A stretch of 64,000 nt of DNA from Lachnospiraceae bacterium. GTDB lineage: Bacteria; Bacillota; Clostridia; Lachnospirales; Lachnospiraceae. The notes below the pieces were generated by a model that was given only the letters and a program-made list of their open reading frames with translations, was not told the origin of the DNA and did not search any database. Below are positions 51,588-59,611 of this stretch, piece by piece. Where the stretch lies: contig CAJTCH010000001.1 in NCBI GenBank assembly GCA_910574715.1, positions 186,001 through 250,000 on the forward strand, given 5' to 3'. Position 1 is the first letter of the stretch; each line of letters opens with the position of its first letter. The position numbers were made by a program, and so were the translations under genes.

Positions 51588-53246
51588 CTACGCATCCAGC
51601 TCCCAGGGCTGCATCGCACCGCCTTCCTCCGCCGGGCGGCACATCCTTGCGTATATGTTAAGACACCCTTTCGTCTCTTTTAGCGGCGGACATACCCACG
51701 CCTCTCGTCTCCTTGCAATCTCTTCTTCCGGCACCAGAAGAGAGATCTCGCCGCCGTTAATATCCATCACGATCTCATCCCCGTTCTCTACCAGGGCGAT
51801 CACTCCTCCGTCATAAGCCTCCGGAGATACATGCCCCACGATCGCACCGTAATTGAACCCTGAGAATCTGGCGTCAGAGATCAGTCCCACGCTCTTGTGC
51901 AGGCCCTTGCCGATCAGCGCGTCTATGCTGAGCATCAGCTCCTTCATGCCGGGCGCTCCCTTACATCCCTCGTAACGGATTACGATGATATCCCCGGGTA
52001 CGATCTCTCCTGCCTGAATCGCCTCAAATGCAGGCCTGTCTCCATCGAACACCTTCGCCTTCCCTCTCAGATATTTCACCTCTTCATACACCGCCGTTGG
52101 CCGGACGATGGCGCCGTTCGGCGACAGGTTCCCTCTTAAGATCTTAAGTCCCGGCTCGTTAAATAACGGCTTCTCAAGGGAATGGATCACTTTGTTCTCC
52201 TGGGCCGTCACCTTCGAGAGCATCTCCTTCCAAGTAGTTCCATACATCCCCGGTACATCGGTATAAAGCCTGCTCTCCAACTGCTTCATCACATTCATTA
52301 CACCGCCCGCATAGTGGAAATCAACCACCGTATAAGGGCCGCTTGGAACTACTGCATTGATACAGGGGATCTGCTCTGCATATTTCTCGAAATCCGCAAG
52401 CGTCATCTTGATCCCAAGCTCATAGGCATAGGATAATAGATGCAGCACAGCGTTGGTCGACCCGGCCACCGCCATATCGAACATAACCGCGTTCATCAGC
52501 ACTTCCCTGGTGATCAGCTCAGACGGCTTCCGTCCCGCCTTCACAAGCTCCACCGCATATCCTCCTGCCTCCCTCGCCTTCCTAAGCTTCGCATTATCAG
52601 ACGCAGGGATCGTTGATGTCCCCGGTAGTACCAGATTCAGTACCTCTCCCAGCATCTGCATGGTGTTGGCCGTTCCCATGGACGGGCAGGCCCCGAAAGA
52701 AGGGCATACACTGTCCTCAAGTCCGAACAATTCCTCCTCTGCCGCACCTGAGAACCGCGCCGTATCCAGATCCGCCTCCACGACCGTCTTCCCGCAGTAC
52801 TGCCCGGGCTGCATGGAACCGCCCGTCACCACCATGGACGGAATATCAAGCCGCATGGCCGCCAGATAACAGCCGGCGATAATATTATCACAGGACGCCA
52901 CCATAACAAGTCCGTCGAAATTATGTACCCTCGTGACGAATTCAACGGACATGGCAACAATATCCCTTCCCACCTGTTCGTACTTGAGTTCTTCCGCCCC
53001 GTTGGCGATATTCCCGCAGGTCGCCGGAATCCCGAATTCCACCGGGACGCCGCCTGCCGCCCAGATTCCTTCCTTTACGGCTTCTGTGATCTGGCGCAGA
53101 TGCGCCGACCCCGGCGAACCGGCCATATATGAATCAGGCACGCCGATATGCGGCTTCCTCCTGATATCCTTATCCGAATATCCTGCCGCTTTCATCATCA
53201 CACGTCTGTGGGCTGCTTCCGCCCCATTCCAATATTCTGTACTCAT
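51588..53246 (-). CDS. IlvD/Edd-family iron-sulfur dehydratase
   Basis: A 552-residue protein of the dihydroxy-acid/6-phosphogluconate dehydratase family. Candidate cluster cysteines are in ASCDNIIAGC and SVCPSFGACPSMGTANTM, and the catalytic SDARFSG motif is present. The CDN in place of the usual CDK and other changes suggest it is not the biosynthetic IlvD, and no ilv gene is nearby. It is co-transcribed with an Xaa-Pro peptidase and shares a promoter module with a cyclodeaminase-family gene, which points to catabolism of a hydroxy acid or hydroxy amino acid (inference). Ribosome site AGGAGGAG. Confidence 0.85.
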   Translation of the reverse strand: MSTEYWNGAEAAHRRVMMKAAGYSDKDIRRKPHIGVPDSYMAGSPGSAHLRQITEAVKEGIWAAGGVPVEFGIPATCGNIANGAEELKYEQVGRDIVAMSVEFVTRVHNFDGLVMVASCDNIIAGCYLAAMRLDIPSMVVTGGSMQPGQYCGKTVVEADLDTARFSGAAEEELFGLEDSVCPSFGACPSMGTANTMQMLGEVLNLVLPGTSTIPASDNAKLRKAREAGGYAVELVKAGRKPSELITREVLMNAVMFDMAVAGSTNAVLHLLSYAYELGIKMTLADFEKYAEQIPCINAVVPSGPYTVVDFHYAGGVMNVMKQLESRLYTDVPGMYGTTWKEMLSKVTAQENKVIHSLEKPLFNEPGLKILRGNLSPNGAIVRPTAVYEEVKYLRGKAKVFDGDRPAFEAIQAGEIVPGDIIVIRYEGCKGAPGMKELMLSIDALIGKGLHKSVGLISDARFSGFNYGAIVGHVSPEAYDGGVIALVENGDEIVMDINGGEISLLVPEEEIARRREAWVCPPLKETKGCLNIYARMCRPAEEGGAMQPWELDA

Positions 53247-53278
53247 AGTTCTCCTCCTGGTAAAATTTCTCTATCTCT

Positions 53279-53345
53279 ATAATAAATAAAAACGGCAGAT
53301 AAATAAACTTAAAATTATTTATCTGCCATATAAGTTTTGCTTATA
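53279..53345 (-). promoter_or_regulatory. LysR-controlled promoter module, copy 2
   Basis: Read on the minus strand: TATAAGCAAAACTTATA (53345-53329), 14 nt, TTTTAAGTTTATTTATCTG (53314-53296), 8 nt, ATTTATTAT (53287-53279). All three blocks and both gaps equal copy 1. The predicted start of transcription is near 53272, so the palindrome is again at about -65. It drives the dehydratase and Xaa-Pro peptidase genes. Confidence 0.85.
53283..53327 (-). terminator. MATE gene terminator embedded in the dehydratase promoter
   Basis: GGCAGATAAATAA (53294-53306) and TTATTTATCTGCC (53315-53327) form a perfect 13-bp stem with 8-nt loop, followed on the minus strand by GTTTTTATTTATT. It ends the MATE transcript. 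The same bases contain the -35 region and the conserved 19-mer of the next promoter. Confidence 0.8.
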
Positions 53346-53351
53346 AGATTG

Positions 53352-54716
53352 TTATTTTGTCGGCTGTCTGGATGCCGTCACCCGGTTAAATGCTATCACG
53401 AATAGAACACCCTTGACCATCGACGACAGCGTCAATGCCCACCAGATCCCGTTTAAGGCCAGAGGCGTCGCACATAGAGCGACCGCAAGCGGTATCCTGG
53501 CTCCGGTGAACACAATACTGATCATACTGCAAAGCTTCGTCCTTCCAAGCCCGGACAGCGCGCCCACTGTCATCAGCTCCACACTCATGAAAGCTTCGCT
53601 GAGCCCAACGATCCTCATGTAGTCCACCGATATCCCGATCACATCCGCCTCGTGGAAGAAGATCCGTGAGATCGGCCCCGGAAGCAGGACGAAAGCCAAC
53701 GTGATCAGTGTTCCCCATATAGCGATCGAAAAGAACGAGATCCGGTATCCCTTCCGTACCCGCTCCATCTGTCCGGCTCCGTAATTCTGCGCGGCAAACG
53801 CATTGATCGCCGCGGCGAATCCATCCGCCGTATTCCAGGAGACCGCTTCTACCTGACCGCCCACACGCTGCACTGCTACGGCCCCCGGCCCAAAGACCGC
53901 CACCATCCTTGTCAGCACCATGGAGATCATACAGTACACCGTCCCCTGTACCGCCGTTGGAAAGCCGATCCGGAAGACTCCCCTGTAGAACCTGCCTTCT
54001 GTCCGACTATGCAGTCTGATACCATGCAGCACATTATCCGTATTATGCTTCTTAACGGCGCCCAAGATCATCACGAGCATCACGATAAACTGAGCCGACA
54101 CCGTTGCGAGCGCAGCCCCGGTCACCTCCAGCTTCGGAAACGGACCGATCCCAAGGATCAATACCGGATCCATGATCATATTGATGACAAGCCCGATCAG
54201 ATTGGCATAAAGAGGCGTCTTAGAATCTCCCTGCGCCGTATAGATCCCCGTCAGCACGACCGTCATATAGGAAAATATCACGCAGCCGCAGGTAATTCTC
54301 ATATAGTTCTCGGCATGGCGGACCGTCTCCGGATCTCCCAGATGGAACGCCGCCACCAGCCCTTCTGTAAACACCACGCTGACCAGCGCAAATAACGCTC
54401 CGAACAGCAAAGTAAGATGGAGGGCCGCGCGGGCATACTCTCTGGCCTCATCCTTCCTGCCGCGCCCGAAAGACTGTGCCACATTCACCTGCGCTCCCAT
54501 CCGCGCAAGCGACGATAGCCCCTGGGAAAGCCACACATACATACCGCCCACACCTACTCCGGCCACTGCTTTGGAACCAAGCAGCCCAATCCACGCCATA
54601 TCCGTAATACTGTAAACGGTGTTTAAAAAAGACGACGCCATGATCGGCACCGCCAGTGTAACCAGAGACTTAAGGATCGGTCCCTCCGTTAAACACACCT
54701 GTCTGTTTCTGCTCAT
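53352..54716 (-). CDS. MATE-family multidrug/cation antiporter
   Basis: A 454-residue membrane protein with 12 predicted helices in two homologous halves. The N-terminal LVTLAVPIMASSFLNTVYSITDMAWIGLLG and the mid-protein GFPTAVQGTVYCMISMVLTRMV are typical MATE repeats. It should export cationic compounds using sodium or protons. The substrate is unknown. The ribosome site is weak (GAGAGTGATGAG). It stands between the peptidase remnant and the LysR-controlled dehydratase operon. Confidence 0.93.
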   Translation of the reverse strand: MSRNRQVCLTEGPILKSLVTLAVPIMASSFLNTVYSITDMAWIGLLGSKAVAGVGVGGMYVWLSQGLSSLARMGAQVNVAQSFGRGRKDEAREYARAALHLTLLFGALFALVSVVFTEGLVAAFHLGDPETVRHAENYMRITCGCVIFSYMTVVLTGIYTAQGDSKTPLYANLIGLVINMIMDPVLILGIGPFPKLEVTGAALATVSAQFIVMLVMILGAVKKHNTDNVLHGIRLHSRTEGRFYRGVFRIGFPTAVQGTVYCMISMVLTRMVAVFGPGAVAVQRVGGQVEAVSWNTADGFAAAINAFAAQNYGAGQMERVRKGYRISFFSIAIWGTLITLAFVLLPGPISRIFFHEADVIGISVDYMRIVGLSEAFMSVELMTVGALSGLGRTKLCSMISIVFTGARIPLAVALCATPLALNGIWWALTLSSMVKGVLFVIAFNRVTASRQPTK

Positions 54717-54870
54717 CTCATCACTCTCTCTAAAAATATTGTCTGACCGTAAATCACACTTCCTCTATTCTAACATATGTTTTCGTTGAATTCTACTTGT
54801 ATTTTCCCCATTTTAAATCCATAATGATATCCATTGAACGGAAAAAAGATTCTGGAAGTTGTTGTGTGAC

Positions 54871-54910
54871 AGACAAACTCCTCCTGTGAGCGTTCAGGAG
54901 GAGTTTGTCT
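54871..54910. other. 16-bp perfect hairpin before the MATE gene
   Basis: AGACAAACTCCTCCTG (54871-54886) and CAGGAGGAGTTTGTCT (54895-54910) form a perfect 16-bp stem with an 8-nt loop, 65 nt downstream of the peptidase remnant. Neither strand has a T run after it, so it is either an imperfect terminator for the minus-strand genes or a structural element. The arms contain CTCCTCC/GGAGGAG, a Shine-Dalgarno-like sequence. Nothing else is seen in 54717-54974. Confidence 0.6.
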
Positions 54911-54974
54911 AATCTGGGGGGTAATGAACTGCAAAGAATAATTTCTTTTCAGTTCTCAAATCGAAACAGAGATC

Positions 54975-55979
54975 TTAACCAATCTCTCTGGTATACGTCT
55001 TAAGCCATTCCTTCTCCTCTTCATTCAGATAAGGAGAAACCTTCTCATAAACTGTCTTATGATAGGTATTCAATAACTTTTTATCTTCTTCGGACATAAT
55101 ATCCGGATTCACAGCGTCTAAGTCCATCGGAATGTATGTGATCGGCTCAAAATACATGAATTGTCCGTATTCATTCTGTTCGCCCTTGCACACAAGAAGC
55201 TCATTTTCAAGCCTCACTCCGTGAGAGCCTTCGATATAGATTCCCGGCTCGTCGGTCACGATCATGCCTTCCTCGAAAGCATGTGAATCATCGGCACGGT
55301 ACCGCCACCGGATTCCTGCAGGACCTTCGTGTATGTTCAGAAGGTAGCCTACTCCATGCCCCGTACCATGGTTGAAATTCAGCCCTCTGTCCCAGAACGG
55401 TTTTCTTGCCAGGATATCCAGGTTCATTCCGATACAGCCTTCAAGGAATCTCGCGCTTGCAAGCTGAAGGTTGCTGATCGCAACCAGGGTAAAATGATCC
55501 TTCATCACCTGCGGGATCTCCCCTAACGCATAGGTTCTGGTAATATCCGTAGAACCTTCATAGAATCCTGCCCCCGTATCCGTAAGGAATAAGCTTCCCT
55601 CACAGAGTTCCACGTCCGTCTCAGGGGATGAGGAATAATGGCACATGGCGCTATGCTCCCCGAATGATGATATCGGCTCGAAACTGGGACGGATGAAGTT
55701 CCCCATTTCTTTACGGAATTCATCGAGCTTATCTGACGCGCTCATCTCCGTGATCTTGATCTTTCCTATGTTTTCCTTCAGCCATTTCATGAACCTGACA
55801 TGTGCAACACTGTCTTTGATCTCTGCTTTGCGGATATTCTCGATCTCTGCCGGATTCTTCATCGCCTTGAACAAAATCTCCGGATTCGCACGCTCCGCCT
55901 TCTTCACATTCTCTGGAATGTTGCTGTAGAGCGCATAATTCAGTTTCGCAGGATCGATCAGTACCGTCTCTTCTTTGCC
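54975..55979 (-). pseudogene. 5'-truncated Xaa-Pro aminopeptidase
   Basis: The reading frame matches the intact peptidase at 49758-51545 from about its residue 275 (EETVLIDPAKLNYALYSN here, EESVLIDPARLNYALYSN there) to the C terminus. All M24 metal ligands are kept (FLTDTGAGFYEGSTDITR, GTGHGVGYLL, TDEPGIYIEGSHGVRLENE), but both N-terminal domains are missing. Upstream sequence belongs to a POT transporter in another frame. A GTG at 55907 could start a 310-residue product, without a convincing ribosome site. Most likely the end product of a deletion. Confidence 0.85.
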
Positions 55980-56077
55980 AAACGTCCCAGATAATAGGAC
56001 AGACGTTCAAAAATCTCTGTACATGCACATGCCCAAAATGCCTTGGGATATCCTTTTCTCTTTGCTGTTGCATCCAT
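55958..56077 (-). pseudogene. N-terminal fragment of a POT-family peptide transporter
   Basis: From the ATG at 56077 (after AAGGAAGG) the frame encodes 39 residues. The segment GYPKAFWACACTEIFERLSYY is the characteristic start of di/tripeptide POT transporters (DtpT type), ending right after SYYLGR. The frame then enters the Xaa-Pro peptidase sequence and stops at 55958. Everything after the first helix is lost. It starts 27 nt after the M18 aminopeptidase stop, so an M18-POT-PepP operon is the likely ancestor. Confidence 0.85.
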
Positions 56078-56103
56078 GTTTCTCTTTCCTTCCTTTCCCC
56101 TTC

Positions 56104-57504
56104 TTATTCCATTTCCTTTAAGAATGCCTTATAGCCTTTGTATACTTCATAGATGTCTGACTTGCTCGTCACTTCATGCGGTGCGTGCATAGATAATACG
56201 GCTACACCGCTGTCGATCACGTTCATTCCGTAGTTGGCCATGATATATGCGATTGTTCCGCCGCCGCCAAGGTCAACCTTCCCCATCTCGGCCGTCTGGA
56301 ATCCGATCTCATTGTCGTCAAATACCTTCCGAAGCTTTGCAACATACTCTGCGTTCGCGTCGCTGGTGCCGTTCTTTCCTCTGCTTCCCGTGTATTTGTT
56401 CAGCACAAGCCCTTTCCCAAAGTACGCCGTATTCTTCTTCTCGAATGCATCTGCATAGAGCGGATCGTACGCGGCGCTCACATCGGAAGACAGCATATAA
56501 GAATTATGTAAGGTACGTCTTACCTTCACCAGTTCGCCTTCGCCGGTAAGCGCACACAGCTCCGCCACCGCGTCCTCGAAGAATCTGGACTGCATACCGG
56601 TCGCTCCCATGCTGCCGATCTCCTCCTTGTCCACAAGGATACAGCAGCTTGTCCTCTTAAGGTTCTCGGCTTCTAGCATAGCAAAAAGAGAAGTAAATGC
56701 ACATACTCTGTCATCCTGTCCATAGCCGATGACCATACTTCTGTCCAGACCGCAGTCCCTTGCTTTTCCGGCCGGAACCACCTCAAGCTCTGCAGACAAG
56801 AAGTCTTCTTCTTCCATATCACAGTTTTCTTTCAGATACTCAAGGATCGCTGCCTTCACCTTCTCTTTCTCATCTTCCTGTCCTTCTTCTGACTTACCGG
56901 CCGGCCTTGTGCCAACGAGAAGATCTAAGCCCTCTCCCTCGATCACCACATTAGCCTTCTTCTCGATCTGCTTCTGTGACAGATGAACCAGCAGATCTGA
57001 GATCACGAGTACCGGATCTTCTTCCTTCTCACCGATCACGATCTCCTTCACTGTCCCGTCCTTCTTCACTACGCTTCCGTGGATCGCCATAGGAAGCGTT
57101 ACCCACTGATACTTCTTGATTCCGCCGTAATAGTGAGTATCCAGATATGCCATACCCGTATCCTCATACAATGGATTCTGCTTGATATCCAGTCTTGGGG
57201 AATCCACATGCGCGCCCAGGATATTCATTCCTTCCTCTAACGGCTTCTCACCGATCTGGAAGAGAACAAGCGCCTTCCCCATACAGTTGGCATAGATCTT
57301 GTCTCCGGTCTTAAGCGCAGTATTCTCGGCGATACATTCGCTGAGATCTCTGTAACCATGCTCCTTCGCCATCCGAATTCCTAAGGTCACGCACTCCCTC
57401 TCTGTCTTCGCAGCATCAAGGCACTCTTTGTACCTGTTACAGAGGGATTCTAATTCCGCGTGTTGTTCCTCTGTGTACTGCTCCCACATGTTTTTCCTTT
57501 CCAT
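56104..57504 (-). CDS. M18-family aminopeptidase (first copy)
   Basis: A 466-residue zinc aminopeptidase of the aspartyl aminopeptidase family. Motifs are in order: GAHVDSPRLD (His and Asp ligands), VDKEEIGSMGATGM (Glu pair), and SMHAPHE at the end (His ligand). It removes N-terminal acidic or other residues from peptides. Ribosome site TAGGAGGA. A LysR-type palindrome lies ~65 bp before the predicted transcription start, and a POT/PepP remnant follows it, so it is tied to peptide use. Confidence 0.93.
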   Translation of the reverse strand: MERKNMWEQYTEEQHAELESLCNRYKECLDAAKTERECVTLGIRMAKEHGYRDLSECIAENTALKTGDKIYANCMGKALVLFQIGEKPLEEGMNILGAHVDSPRLDIKQNPLYEDTGMAYLDTHYYGGIKKYQWVTLPMAIHGSVVKKDGTVKEIVIGEKEEDPVLVISDLLVHLSQKQIEKKANVVIEGEGLDLLVGTRPAGKSEEGQEDEKEKVKAAILEYLKENCDMEEEDFLSAELEVVPAGKARDCGLDRSMVIGYGQDDRVCAFTSLFAMLEAENLKRTSCCILVDKEEIGSMGATGMQSRFFEDAVAELCALTGEGELVKVRRTLHNSYMLSSDVSAAYDPLYADAFEKKNTAYFGKGLVLNKYTGSRGKNGTSDANAEYVAKLRKVFDDNEIGFQTAEMGKVDLGGGGTIAYIMANYGMNVIDSGVAVLSMHAPHEVTSKSDIYEVYKGYKAFLKEME

Positions 57505-57544
57505 CGTTCATCCTCCTAGTTTTCTGATGTATTCGCTATATGCA

Positions 57545-57609
57545 ATTGTACATCTGTATTCTCAGAATTTCCAACAAGAAAAACGAATGGCCTATAAGAA
57601 AAACTTATA
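57545..57609 (-). promoter_or_regulatory. M18 aminopeptidase promoter with LysR-type palindrome
   Basis: TATAAG-AAAAA-CTTATA (57593-57609) is the same 6-bp dyad with 5-nt centre found in the two LysR promoter modules, differing only in one base of the centre. On the minus strand TTGGAA (57569-57574), 18 nt, TACAAT (57545-57550) form a promoter, placing the palindrome near -63. The conserved 19-mer of the other two modules is absent. Confidence 0.65.
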
Positions 57610-57623
57610 CCCTATTCAGACGC

Positions 57624-57667
57624 AAAAAAGGTGCAAAGTCTTGCTTATAAACCTAAGACTTTACACC
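57624..57667 (-). terminator. terminator after the asparaginase gene
   Basis: A 13-bp stem with one mismatch (57655-57667 with 57630-57642) is followed on the minus strand by six T residues (57624-57629). It separates the YitT/asparaginase genes from the M18 promoter. Confidence 0.88.
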
Positions 57668-57691
57668 TTCCAAGCGCTGTTTTACTCAACT

Positions 57692-58714
57692 CTATCCTTC
57701 GCTCTCCAACCGCTTCGTAAACAGTATATCATGATTCACTTCCGTATAGAATTCCTGCTTCATCTCCTCATATTCTGCCGTTCCTCTTCCCATCAGCCAC
57801 ATCATCTTCGTGATCACGGCCTCCAGCGTCATGTCATAAGCCTCGAACAGCTTGAAATCCTGCTTCACACGCTTGCCGACCTCATAGACAGTCATATTGC
57901 TTCCCTCATTCGCAACTTGAGTCGTCATCACGACATACTTACCCTTGCCTTCCCATTTCTTCATCTCTGTGTAGAATTCCTGCACCAGCGTATTGGGAAT
58001 TCCTCCTACCCCGAAGCTCTCGATCACAAGGCAGTCGTAATGCTCGAACAGATACGGCAGGATGCTGGCATGCATCCCCGGGATCAGCTTCAGCACATAT
58101 ACGCTGTCCTTCATATCATAGCTGAAATGCACCGGCGTATTGCACTGCGGCTCTCTGATATAGCGCACGATCATTCCCTCCTGGATCACCGCCAGATAGG
58201 GGAAGTTAATACTGGAAAATGCATCGTAGCTCTTCGCACGTTCCTTTTTCGCACGTGTACCGGCAATCACCTTCCCGTCGAACACAATATTGACGTTCTG
58301 CGATTCGTCATCCGCAGCATAGATGAAGCTGTCCAGAAGGTTCGTCCTTGCATCGGTAACATCCATCTGGATGGGCTTCTGCGCCCCTGTGATCACAATC
58401 GGTTTGGAAGAATTCCGAATCATATAAGAAAGCGCTGCCGCTGTGTATGCCAAGGTGTCTGTCCCGTGACAGATCACAAATCCGTCATACTCTTCGTAGT
58501 GTTCCTCAACAGTTCCCGCAAGCAGCTTCCAGTGCTTGGGCGTCACATTGGTACTGTCCAGATTGCAGACCTGTATACTGTCCACCTCACAGACCCGACG
58601 CACCGCCGGGATATAAGACAGGATATCAGCCGGTGTAAGCCCCGGCGCCAGTCCGTATTCTGTCGGTGTGGAAGCGATCGTGCCTCCGGTTCCTATCATC
58701 AATATTTTTTTCAT
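57692..58714 (-). CDS. ansA: type I asparaginase
   Basis: A 340-residue cytoplasmic asparaginase. The two catalytic threonine regions are visible: IGTGGTIASTPT near the N terminus and ICHGTDTLAYTAAALSYM near residue 85, with the following conserved VITGAQKP. No signal peptide, as expected for the type I enzyme. It converts asparagine to aspartate and ammonia. Start at 58714 follows AAGGAG; the upstream ATG at 58756 would overlap YitT. It is 23 nt after the YitT gene. Confidence 0.93.
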   Translation of the reverse strand: MKKILMIGTGGTIASTPTEYGLAPGLTPADILSYIPAVRRVCEVDSIQVCNLDSTNVTPKHWKLLAGTVEEHYEEYDGFVICHGTDTLAYTAAALSYMIRNSSKPIVITGAQKPIQMDVTDARTNLLDSFIYAADDESQNVNIVFDGKVIAGTRAKKERAKSYDAFSSINFPYLAVIQEGMIVRYIREPQCNTPVHFSYDMKDSVYVLKLIPGMHASILPYLFEHYDCLVIESFGVGGIPNTLVQEFYTEMKKWEGKGKYVVMTTQVANEGSNMTVYEVGKRVKQDFKLFEAYDMTLEAVITKMMWLMGRGTAEYEEMKQEFYTEVNHDILFTKRLESEG

Positions 58715-58737
58715 ATGTTGTCTCCTTTTTAATAACT

Positions 58738-59586
58738 CTACCGTCTCCGATTCCACTCGCCGATCACCTCATTGACCGTGCTGACCGTCACGAACGCGGC
58801 CGGATCCGCCTGATGGATATAAGCAAGCAATTTCCCATATTCGCTCTTTTCAAGAATGGTCACTACCTCCATACGCTCCGTAAGTCCCATTCCTCCGTAT
58901 GCGTGATAGAGCGTCGCCCCGCGGTGAAGCTCCCTTACGATATACTCCTGGATCTCCTGATATTTCACGGACAGGATACACACCTTCTTGCGGATTCTGA
59001 ACCCGTCACAATAGCGGTCTAACACAAGTCCGTAGATATACGTCCCGATCAGGCTGACCACCATAGTCTCGCGGTCATAGACGAAGATCGACGTACAAGC
59101 TATGATGAATCCCGCGATCGTAAGGCTCTCCCCGATCTTGAAGCCCAGATATTTGTTGAGCAGCTTCGCAACCACATCCAGCCCTCCTGAAGATGCATTC
59201 ATGTTAAACAGTAAAGCCTGTCCCATACTGATCACAACCATAAAACACGCAAGGTCTATCACGGTATTGCCGGATAAGGAACTTACGTCAGGCGTAACGA
59301 TCTCAAAAATCCAGAGATAGACCGGAAGCAGCAGAGAAGTCACTACCGTCTTCGCTCCGAATTCCTTTCCAATAAATATGTACCCGCACACCAGCAGAAC
59401 AGCGTTCAGAATGAACGTCAGAGTCGATACCTTCAAAGGTATAAAATTCACAAGCACAAGCACAAGACCGGACAGACTCCCAAGCACAAGATTCGCAGGC
59501 ATCATAATATAATATACTGCCGCAGATATCAGGAACATACCCGCCAGCATTGTCAAAAAAGATTTTAAATTAAACTCCTTTTTCAT
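58738..59586 (-). CDS. YitT-family membrane protein
   Basis: A 282-residue protein with five to six N-terminal helices (YitT/DUF161) and a cytoplasmic C-terminal DUF2179 domain (VCILSVKYQEIQEYIVRELHRGATLYHAYGGM). The family is common in Firmicutes; its function is unknown and a transporter role is suspected. Start at 59586 follows AGGAG, 25 nt after the second M18 gene, so it belongs to the same run of genes. Confidence 0.9.
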   Translation of the reverse strand: MKKEFNLKSFLTMLAGMFLISAAVYYIMMPANLVLGSLSGLVLVLVNFIPLKVSTLTFILNAVLLVCGYIFIGKEFGAKTVVTSLLLPVYLWIFEIVTPDVSSLSGNTVIDLACFMVVISMGQALLFNMNASSGGLDVVAKLLNKYLGFKIGESLTIAGFIIACTSIFVYDRETMVVSLIGTYIYGLVLDRYCDGFRIRKKVCILSVKYQEIQEYIVRELHRGATLYHAYGGMGLTERMEVVTILEKSEYGKLLAYIHQADPAAFVTVSTVNEVIGEWNRRR

Positions 59587-59611
59587 AGCATACTCCTATA
59601 TCAGAATAAAT

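Noticed and set aside
51588..53246. Biosynthetic dihydroxy-acid dehydratase ilvD of a branched-chain operon
   Set aside because: No ilvB, ilvC or leu genes are near, the partner is a peptidase, and the active-site region deviates (CDN for CDK).
57630..57667. Fourth LysR palindrome in the TTGCTTATAA stretch
   Set aside because: It is the loop of the asparaginase terminator and only one half site is present.
57428..58732. 434-codon open frame on the plus strand across the asparaginase gene
   Set aside because: It is antisense to a clear asparaginase, crosses a terminator and a LysR-type site, and shows no protein family features.
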